From assembly GCF_001465595.2 (NCBI RefSeq), contig NZ_CP013481.2, positions 1,240,001 through 1,304,000 on the forward strand: 64,000 nucleotides of DNA, read 5' to 3'. The notes beneath the pieces were generated by a model that was not told the DNA's origin, searched no databases, and saw nothing but the letters and a program-made list of their open reading frames with translations. The DNA comes from Pandoraea apista (GTDB taxonomy: Bacteria; Pseudomonadota; Gammaproteobacteria; Burkholderiales; Burkholderiaceae). Of the stretch, positions 27,154 to 35,139 are shown piece after piece. The translations under genes and the position numbers were made by a program. The stretch's first letter is position 1. Each line of letters starts with the position of its first letter.

Positions 27154-27897
27154 ATGGCAACGAGTTTTCAAGGCAAAGTGGCATTCGTGACGGGCGGCTC
27201 GCGCGGTATCGGCGCCGCCATCGTGCAGCGACTGGCCGACGACGGCGCGACGGTCGCCTTCACTTACAAAGGCTCGAAGGCGGCAGCGGAGGTGCTTGTC
27301 GCGCGCATTCAGGCGTCGGGTGGTCGCGCCATGGCGCTGCTCGCCGACGCGAGCGATGCCACCGCGCTGACCCGGGCGGTGAACGACGCCGCACAGCAAT
27401 TCGGCAAGATCGACATTCTCGTGAACAACGCCGGCGTGTTCACGCTGGGCTCGGTGGCCGATCTCGCGCTGGAAGACTTCGACCGCATGCTCAACGTGAA
27501 CGTACGCGCCGTGTTCGTCGCGTCGAAAGCCGCGCTCGCTCACATGGGCGAAGGCGGGCGCATCATCAACATCGGCTCGTGCAACGCGGAACGCATTCCC
27601 TTCGAGGGCGGCGCGACTTACGCCATGAGCAAGGCGGCGCTGGTCGGGCTCGTCAAGGGCATGGCTCGCGATGTCGGTCCGCGAGGTATTACCGTCAACA
27701 ATGTTCAGCCGGGACCGACGAACACCGATATGAATCCGGCCGAGGGCGATTTCGCCAAGTCGATGCATGACCTGATGGCGCTCAAGTACCACGCTCGCCC
27801 GGAGGACATTGCCGCGATGGTCGCCTACGTCGCCAGCGAGGAAGCCAGCTTCGTGACCGGTGCGAGCCTGACCATCGACGGAGGCTACAGCGCTTAA
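27154..27897 (+). CDS. SDR family oxidoreductase, FabG-like
   Basis: 247 residues from ATG 27154. Classical SDR with TGGSRGIGAAIVQRL at about residue 12, LVNNAGVFTLG (about residue 88), the catalytic serine in IINIGSCNAERIP (about residue 140) and the YAMSKAAL Tyr-Lys pair. TGASLTIDGGYSA ends it, typical of FabG-like reductases. The 3-oxoacyl or other keto substrate is unknown. The control region shared with the divergent LysR gene suggests it is the regulated target. Confidence 0.9.
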   Translation: MATSFQGKVAFVTGGSRGIGAAIVQRLADDGATVAFTYKGSKAAAEVLVARIQASGGRAMALLADASDATALTRAVNDAAQQFGKIDILVNNAGVFTLGSVADLALEDFDRMLNVNVRAVFVASKAALAHMGEGGRIINIGSCNAERIPFEGGATYAMSKAALVGLVKGMARDVGPRGITVNNVQPGPTNTDMNPAEGDFAKSMHDLMALKYHARPEDIAAMVAYVASEEASFVTGASLTIDGGYSA

Positions 27898-28183
27898 GCT
27901 TCGTCTGAATTCGTGACGAACGCGGTGTGACCGCAATCGTAAGAAATGCAACGGGGCGAGGGGGCGAATACGATGGCGCCGAGAGGCTTGTGACGTTGGC
28001 AAGCTCAGGCAAGGCGCCCGATCTCCCGCGCCGTTGCTGCATGACGGGCATTTCGCGTCATCCCGAGTTATCTCGCAGACGCGGCCGACATTGCCATGCG
28101 GCGTATTACCGGCGTAACGCCGTGTAAGGCGCGCGTCGTGCTCGTGTCTACCCGCGCGCAATGCTGCGGCATAGACTGCGCGG

Positions 28184-29299
28184 ATGAAGGTCGTTCACCT
28201 CTCCCATACGCCGGTGGCCGGCAGCCCGGGCAACATTGTCTCGGCGCTTAACCGGCATACCGATATCGCGGCGCGGCATGTCGTCTGCAACGCGGCGGCG
28301 TATGCATCGCGCACCTTCGCCGTCGACCTCGACTGGCAACGTCATCGCGAAGAGGCCCTCGATGTCATCGCGCAGGCCGACGTCATCCACATCCATCAGG
28401 TGTTCTCGTTCGAGGACACGTTTGGCGCCGACCTTCTGAGCCGCTTCGGTAAGAAGCGCTTGATCCGCCAGTTTCATTCCGCACCGGAGTTATGGTGTCG
28501 CGAGAATGCCGCCATGCGCGAGCGCATCGTCAACGACCCCATGCCTCAGTTGGTCATCGGCCAGGGCCCCGAGCGCTTCTACCCCTTCGCGCGCGTGGTG
28601 CCGAACATTGTGCCGATCGACGACGAGCGTTATCTGCCGCAACCCGAAACCCCGGGCGAGACCGGGCGTCCTGTAGTCGTGTTTTCGCCGAGTGGCGGAT
28701 CGTCCGGCTGGCGCAAGCGCTGGGAGACGAAGGGGGCGCCACAGACATTGCGCTTGTTACGTCGGCTGGAGCGGCGCGGGCTGTGCGAAGTGCGCCTCAT
28801 CATGGGCGTGCCGCACGACGAGTGTTTGCGATTGAAGCAACGCGCTGCCGTTGCACTGGACGAATGCGTGACAGGCAACTATCACCTCTCGGGACTCGAA
28901 GCGCTATCGCAAGGCAAGCCGACACTCGGTCACCTTGACAATCGCGTGCAGGCGCAACTTCGTCGCCTGACCGGTGCTTGCGAACTTCCCTGGGTCGACG
29001 TACCGCTGGAGGCGGCCGAGGCGCCGTTGGTGGCGTTGCTGGAGAATGCGCCGCTACGCGCGCAGATCGGCGCTGCGTCGCGCCGCTGGATGGAGACTCA
29101 CTATCGCGATTCGGCAATGGTGCAGTACTACCGGCAAGCCTATCTGGACCTCTTCAACGCACCGTACCGTTTTGGCGAGCGGCGCATCGACGCCGCCGAG
29201 CAGTGGCTTGCAGTCTCGCTGCCGAATCTGCGCTGGCGTGCGCGTCGCAACGCCAACGCGTTCTGGCGGGGGCTATGGGAAACGTGGCACGGGCGCTGA
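28184..29299 (+). CDS. Glycosyltransferase, GT-B fold family 4-like
   Basis: 371 residues. The N-terminus MKVVHLSHTPVAGSPGNIV and ADVIHIHQVFSFEDTFG fit the acceptor-side Rossmann domain of GT4 enzymes. The C-terminal half carries VVFSPSGGSSGWRKRWETKG, RLIMGVPHDECLRLKQRAAV and the donor-site GNYHLSGLEALSQGKPTLG (about residue 232). No membrane span or signal is seen. Sugar donor and acceptor are unknown; no other polysaccharide genes flank it, which is unusual for such an enzyme. No good promoter recognised. Confidence 0.78.
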   Translation: MKVVHLSHTPVAGSPGNIVSALNRHTDIAARHVVCNAAAYASRTFAVDLDWQRHREEALDVIAQADVIHIHQVFSFEDTFGADLLSRFGKKRLIRQFHSAPELWCRENAAMRERIVNDPMPQLVIGQGPERFYPFARVVPNIVPIDDERYLPQPETPGETGRPVVVFSPSGGSSGWRKRWETKGAPQTLRLLRRLERRGLCEVRLIMGVPHDECLRLKQRAAVALDECVTGNYHLSGLEALSQGKPTLGHLDNRVQAQLRRLTGACELPWVDVPLEAAEAPLVALLENAPLRAQIGAASRRWMETHYRDSAMVQYYRQAYLDLFNAPYRFGERRIDAAEQWLAVSLPNLRWRARRNANAFWRGLWETWHGR

Positions 29300-29316
29300 G
29301 CGGGCAGCGGCGAGCG

Positions 29317-30228
29317 TTACTCCGAAAACAGATCGAATAGCAGCGTGCGCATCCACTGACTCGCCGGTTCCTGGTGATAGCGTGCGTGCCAGAACAGATT
29401 GATCTGCACGTCCGGCAAATCCAGAGGATGGTCGACGTAGCGCAATCCGAAGTGCTGCGCACTACGCTGGGCGAACTTTTCGGTGACGGTCGCAATGAGA
29501 TCCGTGGCGTGCAGAATGTCGGCGAGCGCCACGAAATGGGGTACGCGTAGTCGGACATTGCGTTGCACGTGAGCGCGCGCCATGAAGTCGTCGACCTGTC
29601 CATGCCCCGTGCCGGCAGCGATTACCATGACCTGTTCCGCCTGCTCGAAATCCTCGCGCGCCATGCGCGTCTTCTTCGGTCTGTCGAGCGGATGCCCCGG
29701 ACGAAACATGCACACATACTTCTGCCGGAACAGCCGTCGCTGGAAAAACTCGGCTGTGAGATCGGGCAGATGCCCGACGGCAAGATCCACCTGACCCGCC
29801 GCCATCTCCTCGCGCAAATTGACAGCCGTGTTGCGCACCGTACTGACCGTAATGCCCGGTGCTTGCTCGCCGAGGGCGTGCATCAGCTTCGGCAGAAAGT
29901 GCACTTCGCCGATATCCGTCATGGCGATCTGAAACGCGCGCTGACTCGTGGCCGGATCGAAGGCGAGCTGACGATTGAATACGCCGTGCAAGGCGTCTAG
30001 CGCACTTGCGACCGGTTCGGCCAGTTCGATCGCCATCGGCGTTGGCAGCATGCCCCGTGAAGTGCGGATGAATAGCTCATCGTTGAACAACTTGCGCAGG
30101 CGCGCGAGCGAATTGCTCACAGCGGGCTGTGTCACACCCAGCGCTTCGGCGACGCGGGAAACGCGTCTCGCGTTGTACAGGTGCTGGAAGACCACCAGCA
30201 GGTTCAGGTCGACGGAATGCAGGTCCAT
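29317..30228 (-). CDS. NahR/NagR-like LysR-family regulator
   Basis: 303 residues. The N-terminal helix-turn-helix (LYNARRVSRVAEALGVTQPA, residues about 17-36, then VSNSLARLRKLF) and effector domain closely resemble NahR/NagR, salicylate-responsive activators. Shared features I recognise are AMTDIGEVHFLPKLM, VMVIAAGTGHGQVDDFM and a C-terminal LFWHARYHQ...LLFDLF. It is divergent from the nagAaGHAb-like operon 162 bases away, exactly where NagR would be expected, and so is predicted to activate it in response to salicylate or a related acid. Two dyads lie in the shared gap. Confidence 0.9.
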   Translation of the reverse strand: MDLHSVDLNLLVVFQHLYNARRVSRVAEALGVTQPAVSNSLARLRKLFNDELFIRTSRGMLPTPMAIELAEPVASALDALHGVFNRQLAFDPATSQRAFQIAMTDIGEVHFLPKLMHALGEQAPGITVSTVRNTAVNLREEMAAGQVDLAVGHLPDLTAEFFQRRLFRQKYVCMFRPGHPLDRPKKTRMAREDFEQAEQVMVIAAGTGHGQVDDFMARAHVQRNVRLRVPHFVALADILHATDLIATVTEKFAQRSAQHFGLRYVDHPLDLPDVQINLFWHARYHQEPASQWMRTLLFDLFSE

Positions 30229-30249
30229 GAGTGACGCGTCTCGGCGATC

Positions 30250-30261
30250 AGTGAAATCACT
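30250..30261. promoter_or_regulatory. AGTGA-AA-TCACT dyad, possible LysR site
   Basis: Five-base perfect inverted repeat separated by two bases, 22 bases inside the gap next to the regulator gene. It has the T-N11-A type symmetry expected of LysR sites, but its distance from the target promoter is unproven. Confidence 0.4.
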
Positions 30262-30273
30262 AGAATTTATGGT

Positions 30274-30305
30274 CGATATAAATAAGATTCTATTGGTTTA
30301 TATCG
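30274..30305. promoter_or_regulatory. CGATATAAA / TTTATATCG inverted repeat
   Basis: A perfect nine-base inverted repeat with a 14-base spacer, in the middle of the regulator-nagAa gap. It is followed by a smaller TCGCG/CGCGA repeat (30303-30317). It could be the operator for the NahR-like protein or overlap both promoters. Confidence 0.5.
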
Positions 30306-30390
30306 CGGGTTGCGCGATGCTTCTTGCAAACGGCGTCTGAACGCCAGAGGCAGTGCCCGGCGGGCTGCTGTCATCACGGAGACAATCCCC

Positions 30391-31404
30391 ATGCAAGTTC
30401 ATGTGCAGCCACTTGGCGAGCGCCTGGAGGTCGCGCCCGGCGATAACCTGCTGAAAGCGCTCACCGATCGTCAGATCCCGGTTTCGTACAGTTGCCTGTC
30501 CGGGCGCTGTGGCACTTGCCGCTGCCGGGTGATTTCCGGGGACGTGCAGGAAGCCGCAGGCGTCGAATATCGTCATCACGACGACGACACCGGCCCGGCG
30601 CGATATGTGCTCGCTTGCCAGTCCACCGTGCAGGGCGACTGCGAGATCGAATTGCCGGAGATGGACGAAGTCGTCGTGCACCCGGCCAGGATCCTCAAGG
30701 CGACGGTGCTTGCCATCGAGCCGCTCACGCACGACATCAAGCGTCTGGTGCTCAAGCCCGCGAAGCCGCTCAGCTTCTCGCCGGGTCAATACGCCACGCT
30801 GCAATTCACGCCCGAACACATTCGCCCGTATTCGATGGCCGGACTGGACGCTGACGACACGCTCGAGTTTCACATCCGTCGAGTGCCGGGCGGCGCCGTG
30901 ACTGGTTACGTTGACGCGCAGCTCAAGGTCGGCGACACCGTGCGTGTGTCCGGGCCGCTCGGCACGTCTTACCTGCGCACGCGTCATGACGGCCCGATGC
31001 TTTGCGTGGCGGGCGGGACCGGGCTCGCGCCAGTGCTGTCGATCGTGCGCGGCGCACTCGCTCGTGGCATGCGCAATCCGATCGATATCTATGTCGGCGC
31101 ACGCTCGCCGGCGGACGTATATGGCCTGGCGTGGCTACGCGAGCTCGCGTTGCAGCATGACGGTATTCGTCTGCATGTCGTGACCACAACCGATGCGTCG
31201 GGGCACACGCCAGACGCGTTCCGCGTCGGACACGTCACAGAAGCCCTCGCCGCGGACTACACCGCCCCCGATGCACTCGTTGGCTGGCGCGCGTATCTGT
31301 GCGGCGCACCGCCGATGGTCGAGGCCGCCACGCGATTGCTGCGCGCGCGCGGCATTGACGGCGCGCATATCTACGCCGACGCGTTTTACGCGAAGGCCGC
31401 CTGA
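30391..31404 (+). CDS. nagAa: Ring-hydroxylating oxygenase ferredoxin reductase (NagAa-like)
   Basis: 337 residues. An N-terminal plant-type [2Fe-2S] domain has the cysteine motif CLSGRCGTCRC (about residues 35-45) and the distal CQSTV; an FAD/NAD reductase module follows (RPYSMAG at about residue 150, CVAGGTGLAPVLSI at about residue 206). It passes electrons from NADH to the Rieske ferredoxin. Order with nagG, nagH and nagAb is that of the salicylate 5-hydroxylase operon. I used the ATG at 30391 because the frame upstream is not conserved. The 100-base gap to nagG contains three CCCGCATT repeats. Confidence 0.9.
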   Translation: MQVHVQPLGERLEVAPGDNLLKALTDRQIPVSYSCLSGRCGTCRCRVISGDVQEAAGVEYRHHDDDTGPARYVLACQSTVQGDCEIELPEMDEVVVHPARILKATVLAIEPLTHDIKRLVLKPAKPLSFSPGQYATLQFTPEHIRPYSMAGLDADDTLEFHIRRVPGGAVTGYVDAQLKVGDTVRVSGPLGTSYLRTRHDGPMLCVAGGTGLAPVLSIVRGALARGMRNPIDIYVGARSPADVYGLAWLRELALQHDGIRLHVVTTTDASGHTPDAFRVGHVTEALAADYTAPDALVGWRAYLCGAPPMVEAATRLLRARGIDGAHIYADAFYAKAA

Positions 31405-31504
31405 CGAAACGGGTTTTCCCGTGCGCCGGTGCGCTTGCCGCTCGCTTGTATCCCGCATTGCCCGCATTCCCAGAGTTCCCCGCATTCCCCCTCAGGAGAC
31501 GACC

Positions 31505-32791
31505 GTGAGTACAACACCGCAGACCGGCTTCGACCCGGCGCAGTCCGCCGGCGCTGAACCGTCGAACCTTTGGCCCGCCGAGGGCTCCAGCCGGATTCCC
31601 TTTCGCGTCTATACCGACGAGCAACTCTATCGGCGCGAGCTGGACGAGTGCTTCTATCGCCGTCATTGGAACTACGTCGGGCTGGAGGCCGAAGTGCCGG
31701 CGCCGGGCGACTTCAAACGTACGGTGATTGGCGAGCGCTCCGTCATTGTGACGCGCGATACGTCGGGCGGCATCAATGTCGTCGAGAACGTCTGTGCCCA
31801 TCGCGGCATGAAATTCTGTCGCGAAAAGCGGGGCAATCGCACGGACTTCCATTGCCCGTATCACCAGTGGAACTACGACCTCAAGGGCAATCTGCAAGGG
31901 GTGCCGTTCCGCCGCGGAGTGAAGCAGGACGGCAAGGTCAACGGGGGGATGCCGAAGGACTTCAGGCCGGAAGATCACGGCCTTACCCAATTGAAGGTCG
32001 CCACGCGCGGCGGAGTGATCTTCGCGTCGTTCGATCACGAAATCGAATCGCTCGAGGCCTTTCTCGGACCGGAGATTTGCGCGTACTTCGACCGCTTGTT
32101 CGATGGCCGCAAGCTCAAACTCCTCGGCTACAACAAGCAGCGCATTCCGGGGAACTGGAAGCTGATGCAGGAGAACATCAAGGACCCGTATCACCCAGGC
32201 CTGCTGCATACGTGGTTCGTCACGTTCGGCTTGTGGCGTGCGGATAACAAATCGCGCCTGGTGATGGACGAACACGGGCGTCACGCCGCGATGATTTCCA
32301 CGCGAGGGCAGGGCGGTGGCGGGGAGGTGACGTCGGGCGTATCGAGCTTTAAGGAATCGATGTCGCTCAATGACGCGCGCTTTCTCGACATCGTGCAGGA
32401 AGATTGGTGGAACGGGCCTACGGCCGTGCTCATGACGCTCTTCCCCAGCGTGATCCTGCAACAGCAGGTCAATTCCGTGTCGACGCGTCATATCCAGCCG
32501 CGCGGGCCCGATTCGTTCGATTTTGTCTGGACACATTTCGGCTTCGAAGACGACACCGAAGACATGACGCAGCGCCGGTTGCGTCAGGCGAACCTGTTCG
32601 GCCCGGCCGGTTTCGTGTCGGCGGACGACGGTGAAGCCATCGAGTGCTCGCAGGAGGGGTTCACCCAAAAGCCGTGGCACCGCGTGATCGCCGAATTGGG
32701 CGGCACCGGCGTGGAAAACACCGAACACATGGTGACGGAAACCTTGATTCGCGGCATGTACGCCTACTGGCGCCGCGTGATGGGCGTTTGA
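31505..32791 (+). CDS. nagG: Salicylate 5-hydroxylase-like oxygenase large subunit
   Basis: 428 residues from a GTG start at 31505 after CAGGAG. The Rieske motif is CAHRGMKFC then FHCPYHQWNY (Cys/His ligands at about residues 100-125). The mononuclear iron site is in QENIKDPYHPGLLHTWFV (about residue 225). The sequence strongly resembles the NagG subunit, which hydroxylates salicylate at C5 to gentisate. The neighbouring small subunit, ferredoxin and reductase complete the enzyme. An anthranilate or related hydroxybenzoate substrate cannot be excluded. Confidence 0.9.
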   Translation: MSTTPQTGFDPAQSAGAEPSNLWPAEGSSRIPFRVYTDEQLYRRELDECFYRRHWNYVGLEAEVPAPGDFKRTVIGERSVIVTRDTSGGINVVENVCAHRGMKFCREKRGNRTDFHCPYHQWNYDLKGNLQGVPFRRGVKQDGKVNGGMPKDFRPEDHGLTQLKVATRGGVIFASFDHEIESLEAFLGPEICAYFDRLFDGRKLKLLGYNKQRIPGNWKLMQENIKDPYHPGLLHTWFVTFGLWRADNKSRLVMDEHGRHAAMISTRGQGGGGEVTSGVSSFKESMSLNDARFLDIVQEDWWNGPTAVLMTLFPSVILQQQVNSVSTRHIQPRGPDSFDFVWTHFGFEDDTEDMTQRRLRQANLFGPAGFVSADDGEAIECSQEGFTQKPWHRVIAELGGTGVENTEHMVTETLIRGMYAYWRRVMGV

Positions 32792-32803
32792 GGAGACAAC
32801 ACG

Positions 32804-33277
32804 ATGGTGGATTTTGCAACGTTTCAGGCCGTAGTCGAACTTAACGCGGCCTATGCGGCGGCGCTCGATACGCAGCAATGGGACGCCTGGCCCGAGTTTT
32901 TCCTCGAAGCGTGCGTCTACCGCATTCAGCCGCGCGAGAATTTCGAGATGGGGCTGCCGCTGGCCACGCTGTCCTTCGAAAGCCGCGGCATGCTGCGCGA
33001 TCGCATCTACGGGATTCGCGACACGCTGTTTCACGATCCGTATTACCAGCGCCATGTGATCGGACTGCCTGCTATCCGGCAACTCGACCACGACACGCTG
33101 CACGTGGAAGCCAACTACGCCGTGTTTCGCACGAAGCCGGATCAACTCACTGACATTCTGTCGGTCGGGCGCTATCTGGACATTTTGAAACGCACCGGCG
33201 AGGGGTGGAAGTTCGCCTCGCGCCAATGCATTTTCGACAGCGAGATGATTCCCAACTCGCTGATCTACCCGATCTGA
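32804..33277 (+). CDS. nagH: Salicylate 5-hydroxylase-like oxygenase small subunit
   Basis: 157 residues, SnoaL/NTF2-like beta subunit of ring-hydroxylating oxygenases. Visible family segments are [20 protein letters not shown] near the start, [18 protein letters not shown], and [16 protein letters not shown] with LYPI-type end (SLIYPI). It is structural and pairs with the large subunit. Twelve bases after nagG, with GAGGAGACAACACG before its ATG; thus co-transcribed and probably coupled. Confidence 0.9.
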   Translation: MVDFATFQAVVELNAAYAAALDTQQWDAWPEFFLEACVYRIQPRENFEMGLPLATLSFESRGMLRDRIYGIRDTLFHDPYYQRHVIGLPAIRQLDHDTLHVEANYAVFRTKPDQLTDILSVGRYLDILKRTGEGWKFASRQCIFDSEMIPNSLIYPI

Positions 33278-33290
33278 AGCGAGGAACATC

Positions 33291-33605
33291 ATGAGCGGTA
33301 ACTGGATTGAGGCGGCGTCGCGCGACGCGATTCCCGAGGACGACGTGATCGGCCTGATCGTGGGCGGCCGCGATATTGCCTTGTATGGCGTAGATGGCGA
33401 GGTTTTCGCGACCGATAACGCATGTACTCACGGAAACGCGCGCCTGTGCGACGGGTTTCTGGAGGGGCACGAGATCGAGTGCCCGCTGCATCAGGGCAAA
33501 TTCGACGTCCGTACGGGGGCCGCCATGTGCGCGCCGCTCACCGAGGCGGTCAGAACCTATCCCATCCGGATCGAGGCCGGCAAAGTGTACGTGGATCTGG
33601 GGTGA
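33291..33605 (+). CDS. nagAb: Rieske-type ferredoxin (NagAb-like)
   Basis: 104 residues. The Rieske cluster ligands are CTHGNARLC and CPLHQGKFD (about residues 44-84). The protein carries electrons from the NagAa reductase to the oxygenase. [19 protein letters not shown] at the start and [18 protein letters not shown] at the end are typical of naphthalene/salicylate-type ferredoxins. It lies 13 bases after nagH and ends the operon; an eight-base GC hairpin (33649-33668) follows. In related nag systems this ferredoxin also serves naphthalene dioxygenase, but no such gene is here. Confidence 0.92.
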   Translation: MSGNWIEAASRDAIPEDDVIGLIVGGRDIALYGVDGEVFATDNACTHGNARLCDGFLEGHEIECPLHQGKFDVRTGAAMCAPLTEAVRTYPIRIEAGKVYVDLG

Positions 33606-33648
33606 CGGCGCTCCCACTTTAGGAGGTGTCATCCAAACGGGCTACCTG

Positions 33649-33668
33649 ACGGGCGATAGGTCGCCCGT
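33649..33668 (+). terminator. Hairpin after the nag-like operon
   Basis: ACGGGCGA, loop TAGG, TCGCCCGT: perfect eight-base stem without a following T-run; possibly mRNA 3' end protection or a weak terminator. Confidence 0.45.
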
Positions 33669-33866
33669 CGCATTTCGGCGACAGGAACGCCCGCCTGGGA
33701 GGGGGCTCGCCAAGGGGCGCCTTCGGGGCTTTGAAGGGGGCGGAGCAGCCGCATCATCTGGGCGCCGGATGAAACAAATGATCTACTCTCGCATGTCCCT
33801 GAGCGGCGTCGGCTTCGCTTTAGGAATCGTTAAAAACCTGTTTCTTTCCGAAGCTTGACGAATGAT

Positions 33867-33880
33867 TTCGGCATGCCGAA
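33867..33880. repeat. 14-base perfect palindrome TTCGGCATGCCGAA
   Basis: Self-complementary over all 14 bases, near the border where composition falls from GC-rich to AT-rich. It may be an operator-like site; no gene start is near enough to assign it. Confidence 0.5.
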
Positions 33881-33956
33881 TGAACATGGAGCTGCGTAGG
33901 AATACTTAGTCAATTAAGGAAGTTGCGTAATTGATTTCCGCAGTCGGGAGTTCCGG

Positions 33957-33972
33957 AGTTATTTTAATAACT
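33957..33972. repeat. AGTTATT-TT-AATAACT inverted repeat
   Basis: Perfect seven-base arms with a two-base spacer inside the AT-rich stretch. Could be a protein-binding dyad; no associated gene recognised. Confidence 0.45.
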
Positions 33973-34127
33973 GAGTGGAATATTGCGGTAAAGGAAACTT
34001 TATAAGAGATTAAACGCAGTTAAATTTCGAGAAGCTTCGCACCCGGAGTGGAAAGTTGCGTTATCTTTTGCATTCAAAAAAGGATCCAAAATGTTTCACT
34101 ATGGTGCGTGTATTGTTGCGGCGCAAT

Positions 34128-34152
34128 AAAAAACCCGGCCGAAGCCGGGTTT
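34128..34152 (-). terminator. cspA terminator
   Basis: AAACCCGGC, loop CGAA, GCCGGGTTT; read on minus it is followed by a T-run (A-run at 34128-34133 on plus). Confidence 0.92.
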
Positions 34153-34176
34153 CCAATGCGTCGAACGGCGCTACTC

Positions 34177-34383
34177 TCAGGCAGCCGCCTGGATGTTCGA
34201 AGCCTGCTTGCCCTTCGGGCCTTGAACGACCTCGAACTGCACCTTCTGACCTTCCTTGAGGGTCTTGAAACCGTTCATCTGGATCGCCGAGAAGTGAGCG
34301 AACAGATCTTCGCCACCCTCATCCGGCGTGATGAAACCAAAACCCTTGGCATCGTTAAACCATTTGACCGTACCGGTTGCCAT
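34177..34383 (-). CDS. cspA: Cold-shock protein, CspA family
   Basis: 68 residues. A single cold-shock domain that binds single-stranded RNA and DNA. RNP1 is KGFGFITP (about residue 13) and RNP2 is DLFAHFSAI (about residue 27); the start [17 protein letters not shown] is canonical. The ATG at 34383 has AGGGGAAG upstream. A 441-base gap up to clpS could hold a long cold-shock-type 5' leader. Which paralogue (cspA, cspC or cspD) cannot be told; the symbol is the family name. Confidence 0.93.
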   Translation of the reverse strand: MATGTVKWFNDAKGFGFITPDEGGEDLFAHFSAIQMNGFKTLKEGQKVQFEVVQGPKGKQASNIQAAA

Positions 34384-34599
34384 ACAAACTTCCCCTAAAC
34401 AATTACGACTACTACATATCACCGCAACAACGAGCACATCTGAAAAACCCGCCGGCTGGCGGCGGCTTCTTAGGCTCACCCAGGCATCTTTTCTTTTAAA
34501 ACACTTATAGAGGAAAAGCGCCACGATGATTGTTTTCGCTAACTGCCAATAGTGTCAAGCCCTTTTTGAACGATAGAAGTTGTGTTCGATCAGGTTTTA

Positions 34600-34625
34600 C
34601 CCTTATATCTCGGAGGGTATAAGGG
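34600..34625. promoter_or_regulatory. CCCTTATA / TATAAGGG inverted repeat
   Basis: Perfect eight-base arms with a ten-base spacer, in the middle of the cspA-clpS region; looks like a dimeric regulator site. No family can be named. Confidence 0.5.
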
Positions 34626-34669
34626 GTGCTGAGACACGCTCTTGAAATTTGGGTTAAGCTGACTCATAT

Positions 34670-34695
34670 GGGTGTGGCACCCCCGATGGTCGGGG
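34670..34695 (+). other. Two adjacent small hairpins upstream of clpS
   Basis: GGGTG-TGG-CACCC (34670-34682) is followed by CCCCGA-TGG-TCGGGG (34681-34695), two stems with identical TGG loops. They overlap by two bases, so the structures may compete. Confidence 0.4.
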
Positions 34696-34812
34696 CTGCG
34701 GCGCCTTGCTGGACAACGCACGCGCTAAACGACGAGTGTTGGCATTCCGGTGGAGAACCGGACGGCAGGCGGCAATAGGGGCTCCGATTGCTTCCTGCAC
34801 CCGGGAGTTGTT

Positions 34813-34818
34813 TAGAAT
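34813..34818 (+). promoter_or_regulatory. -10 element for clpS
   Basis: TAGAAT ends six bases before the clpS ATG. TTGCTT at 34788-34793 could be a -35 with a 19-base spacer. There is no Shine-Dalgarno, so the mRNA may be leaderless. Confidence 0.45.
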
Positions 34819-34824
34819 CCACGT

Positions 34825-35139
34825 ATGGCAACCTTACCGACAACGCATGACGACACCGTACAGGAGCGGCAAGAGCAGCAGCTCAAGCCGCCATCGATGT
34901 ACAAGGTGGTACTGTTGAACGACGATTTCACCCCGATGGAATTCGTGGTGATGGTCATTCAGGAATATTTTAATAAGGACCGGGAGTCTGCAACGCAGAT
35001 CATGCTCAAGGTTCACCGTGAGGGCAGGGGAGTTTGTGGGGTCTTTACGCGCGACGTCGCGGCGACCAAAGTTGAGCAAGTTGTTAGCCATGCAAGGCAG
35101 TCCGGGCACCCGCTGCAGTGCGTGATGGAGGAAGCATGA
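34825..35139 (+). CDS. clpS: ATP-dependent Clp protease adaptor ClpS
   Basis: 104 residues. ClpS delivers N-end-rule substrates to ClpAP. The binding pocket residues lie in [20 protein letters not shown] (about residues 26-45) and the [21 protein letters not shown] helix region (about residues 62-83). The stop overlaps the clpA start by four bases (ATGA), so adaptor and unfoldase are co-translated. Promoter-like TAGAAT stands just before the ATG. Confidence 0.97.
   Translation: MATLPTTHDDTVQERQEQQLKPPSMYKVVLLNDDFTPMEFVVMVIQEYFNKDRESATQIMLKVHREGRGVCGVFTRDVAATKVEQVVSHARQSGHPLQCVMEEA

Larger units (their letters stand above)
33606..34176. other. Long gap with AT-rich right part and palindromes
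   Basis: 571 bases without a convincing gene. The left 230 bases are GC-rich; from about 33840 to 34120 the DNA turns clearly AT-rich. Two perfect dyads are present: TTCGGCATGCCGAA at 33867-33880 and AGTTATT-TT-AATAACT at 33957-33972. The cspA terminator lies at the right end. Confidence 0.5.
34384..34824. other. cspA / clpS divergent region
   Basis: 441 bases. It should include the long cspA leader. It contains the CCCTTATA/TATAAGGG dyad (34600-34625), two adjacent three-base-loop hairpins (34670-34695), and the clpS -10 element at 34813-34818. Confidence 0.5.

Noticed and set aside
31235..33292. A 685-codon open frame antisense to nagG and nagH
   Set aside because: The plus strand encodes an intact Rieske oxygenase. 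The antisense product matches nothing.
33621..33626. Perfect AGGAGG after nagAb, suggesting another gene
   Set aside because: No start codon stands at a usable distance and the following frame has no family resemblance.
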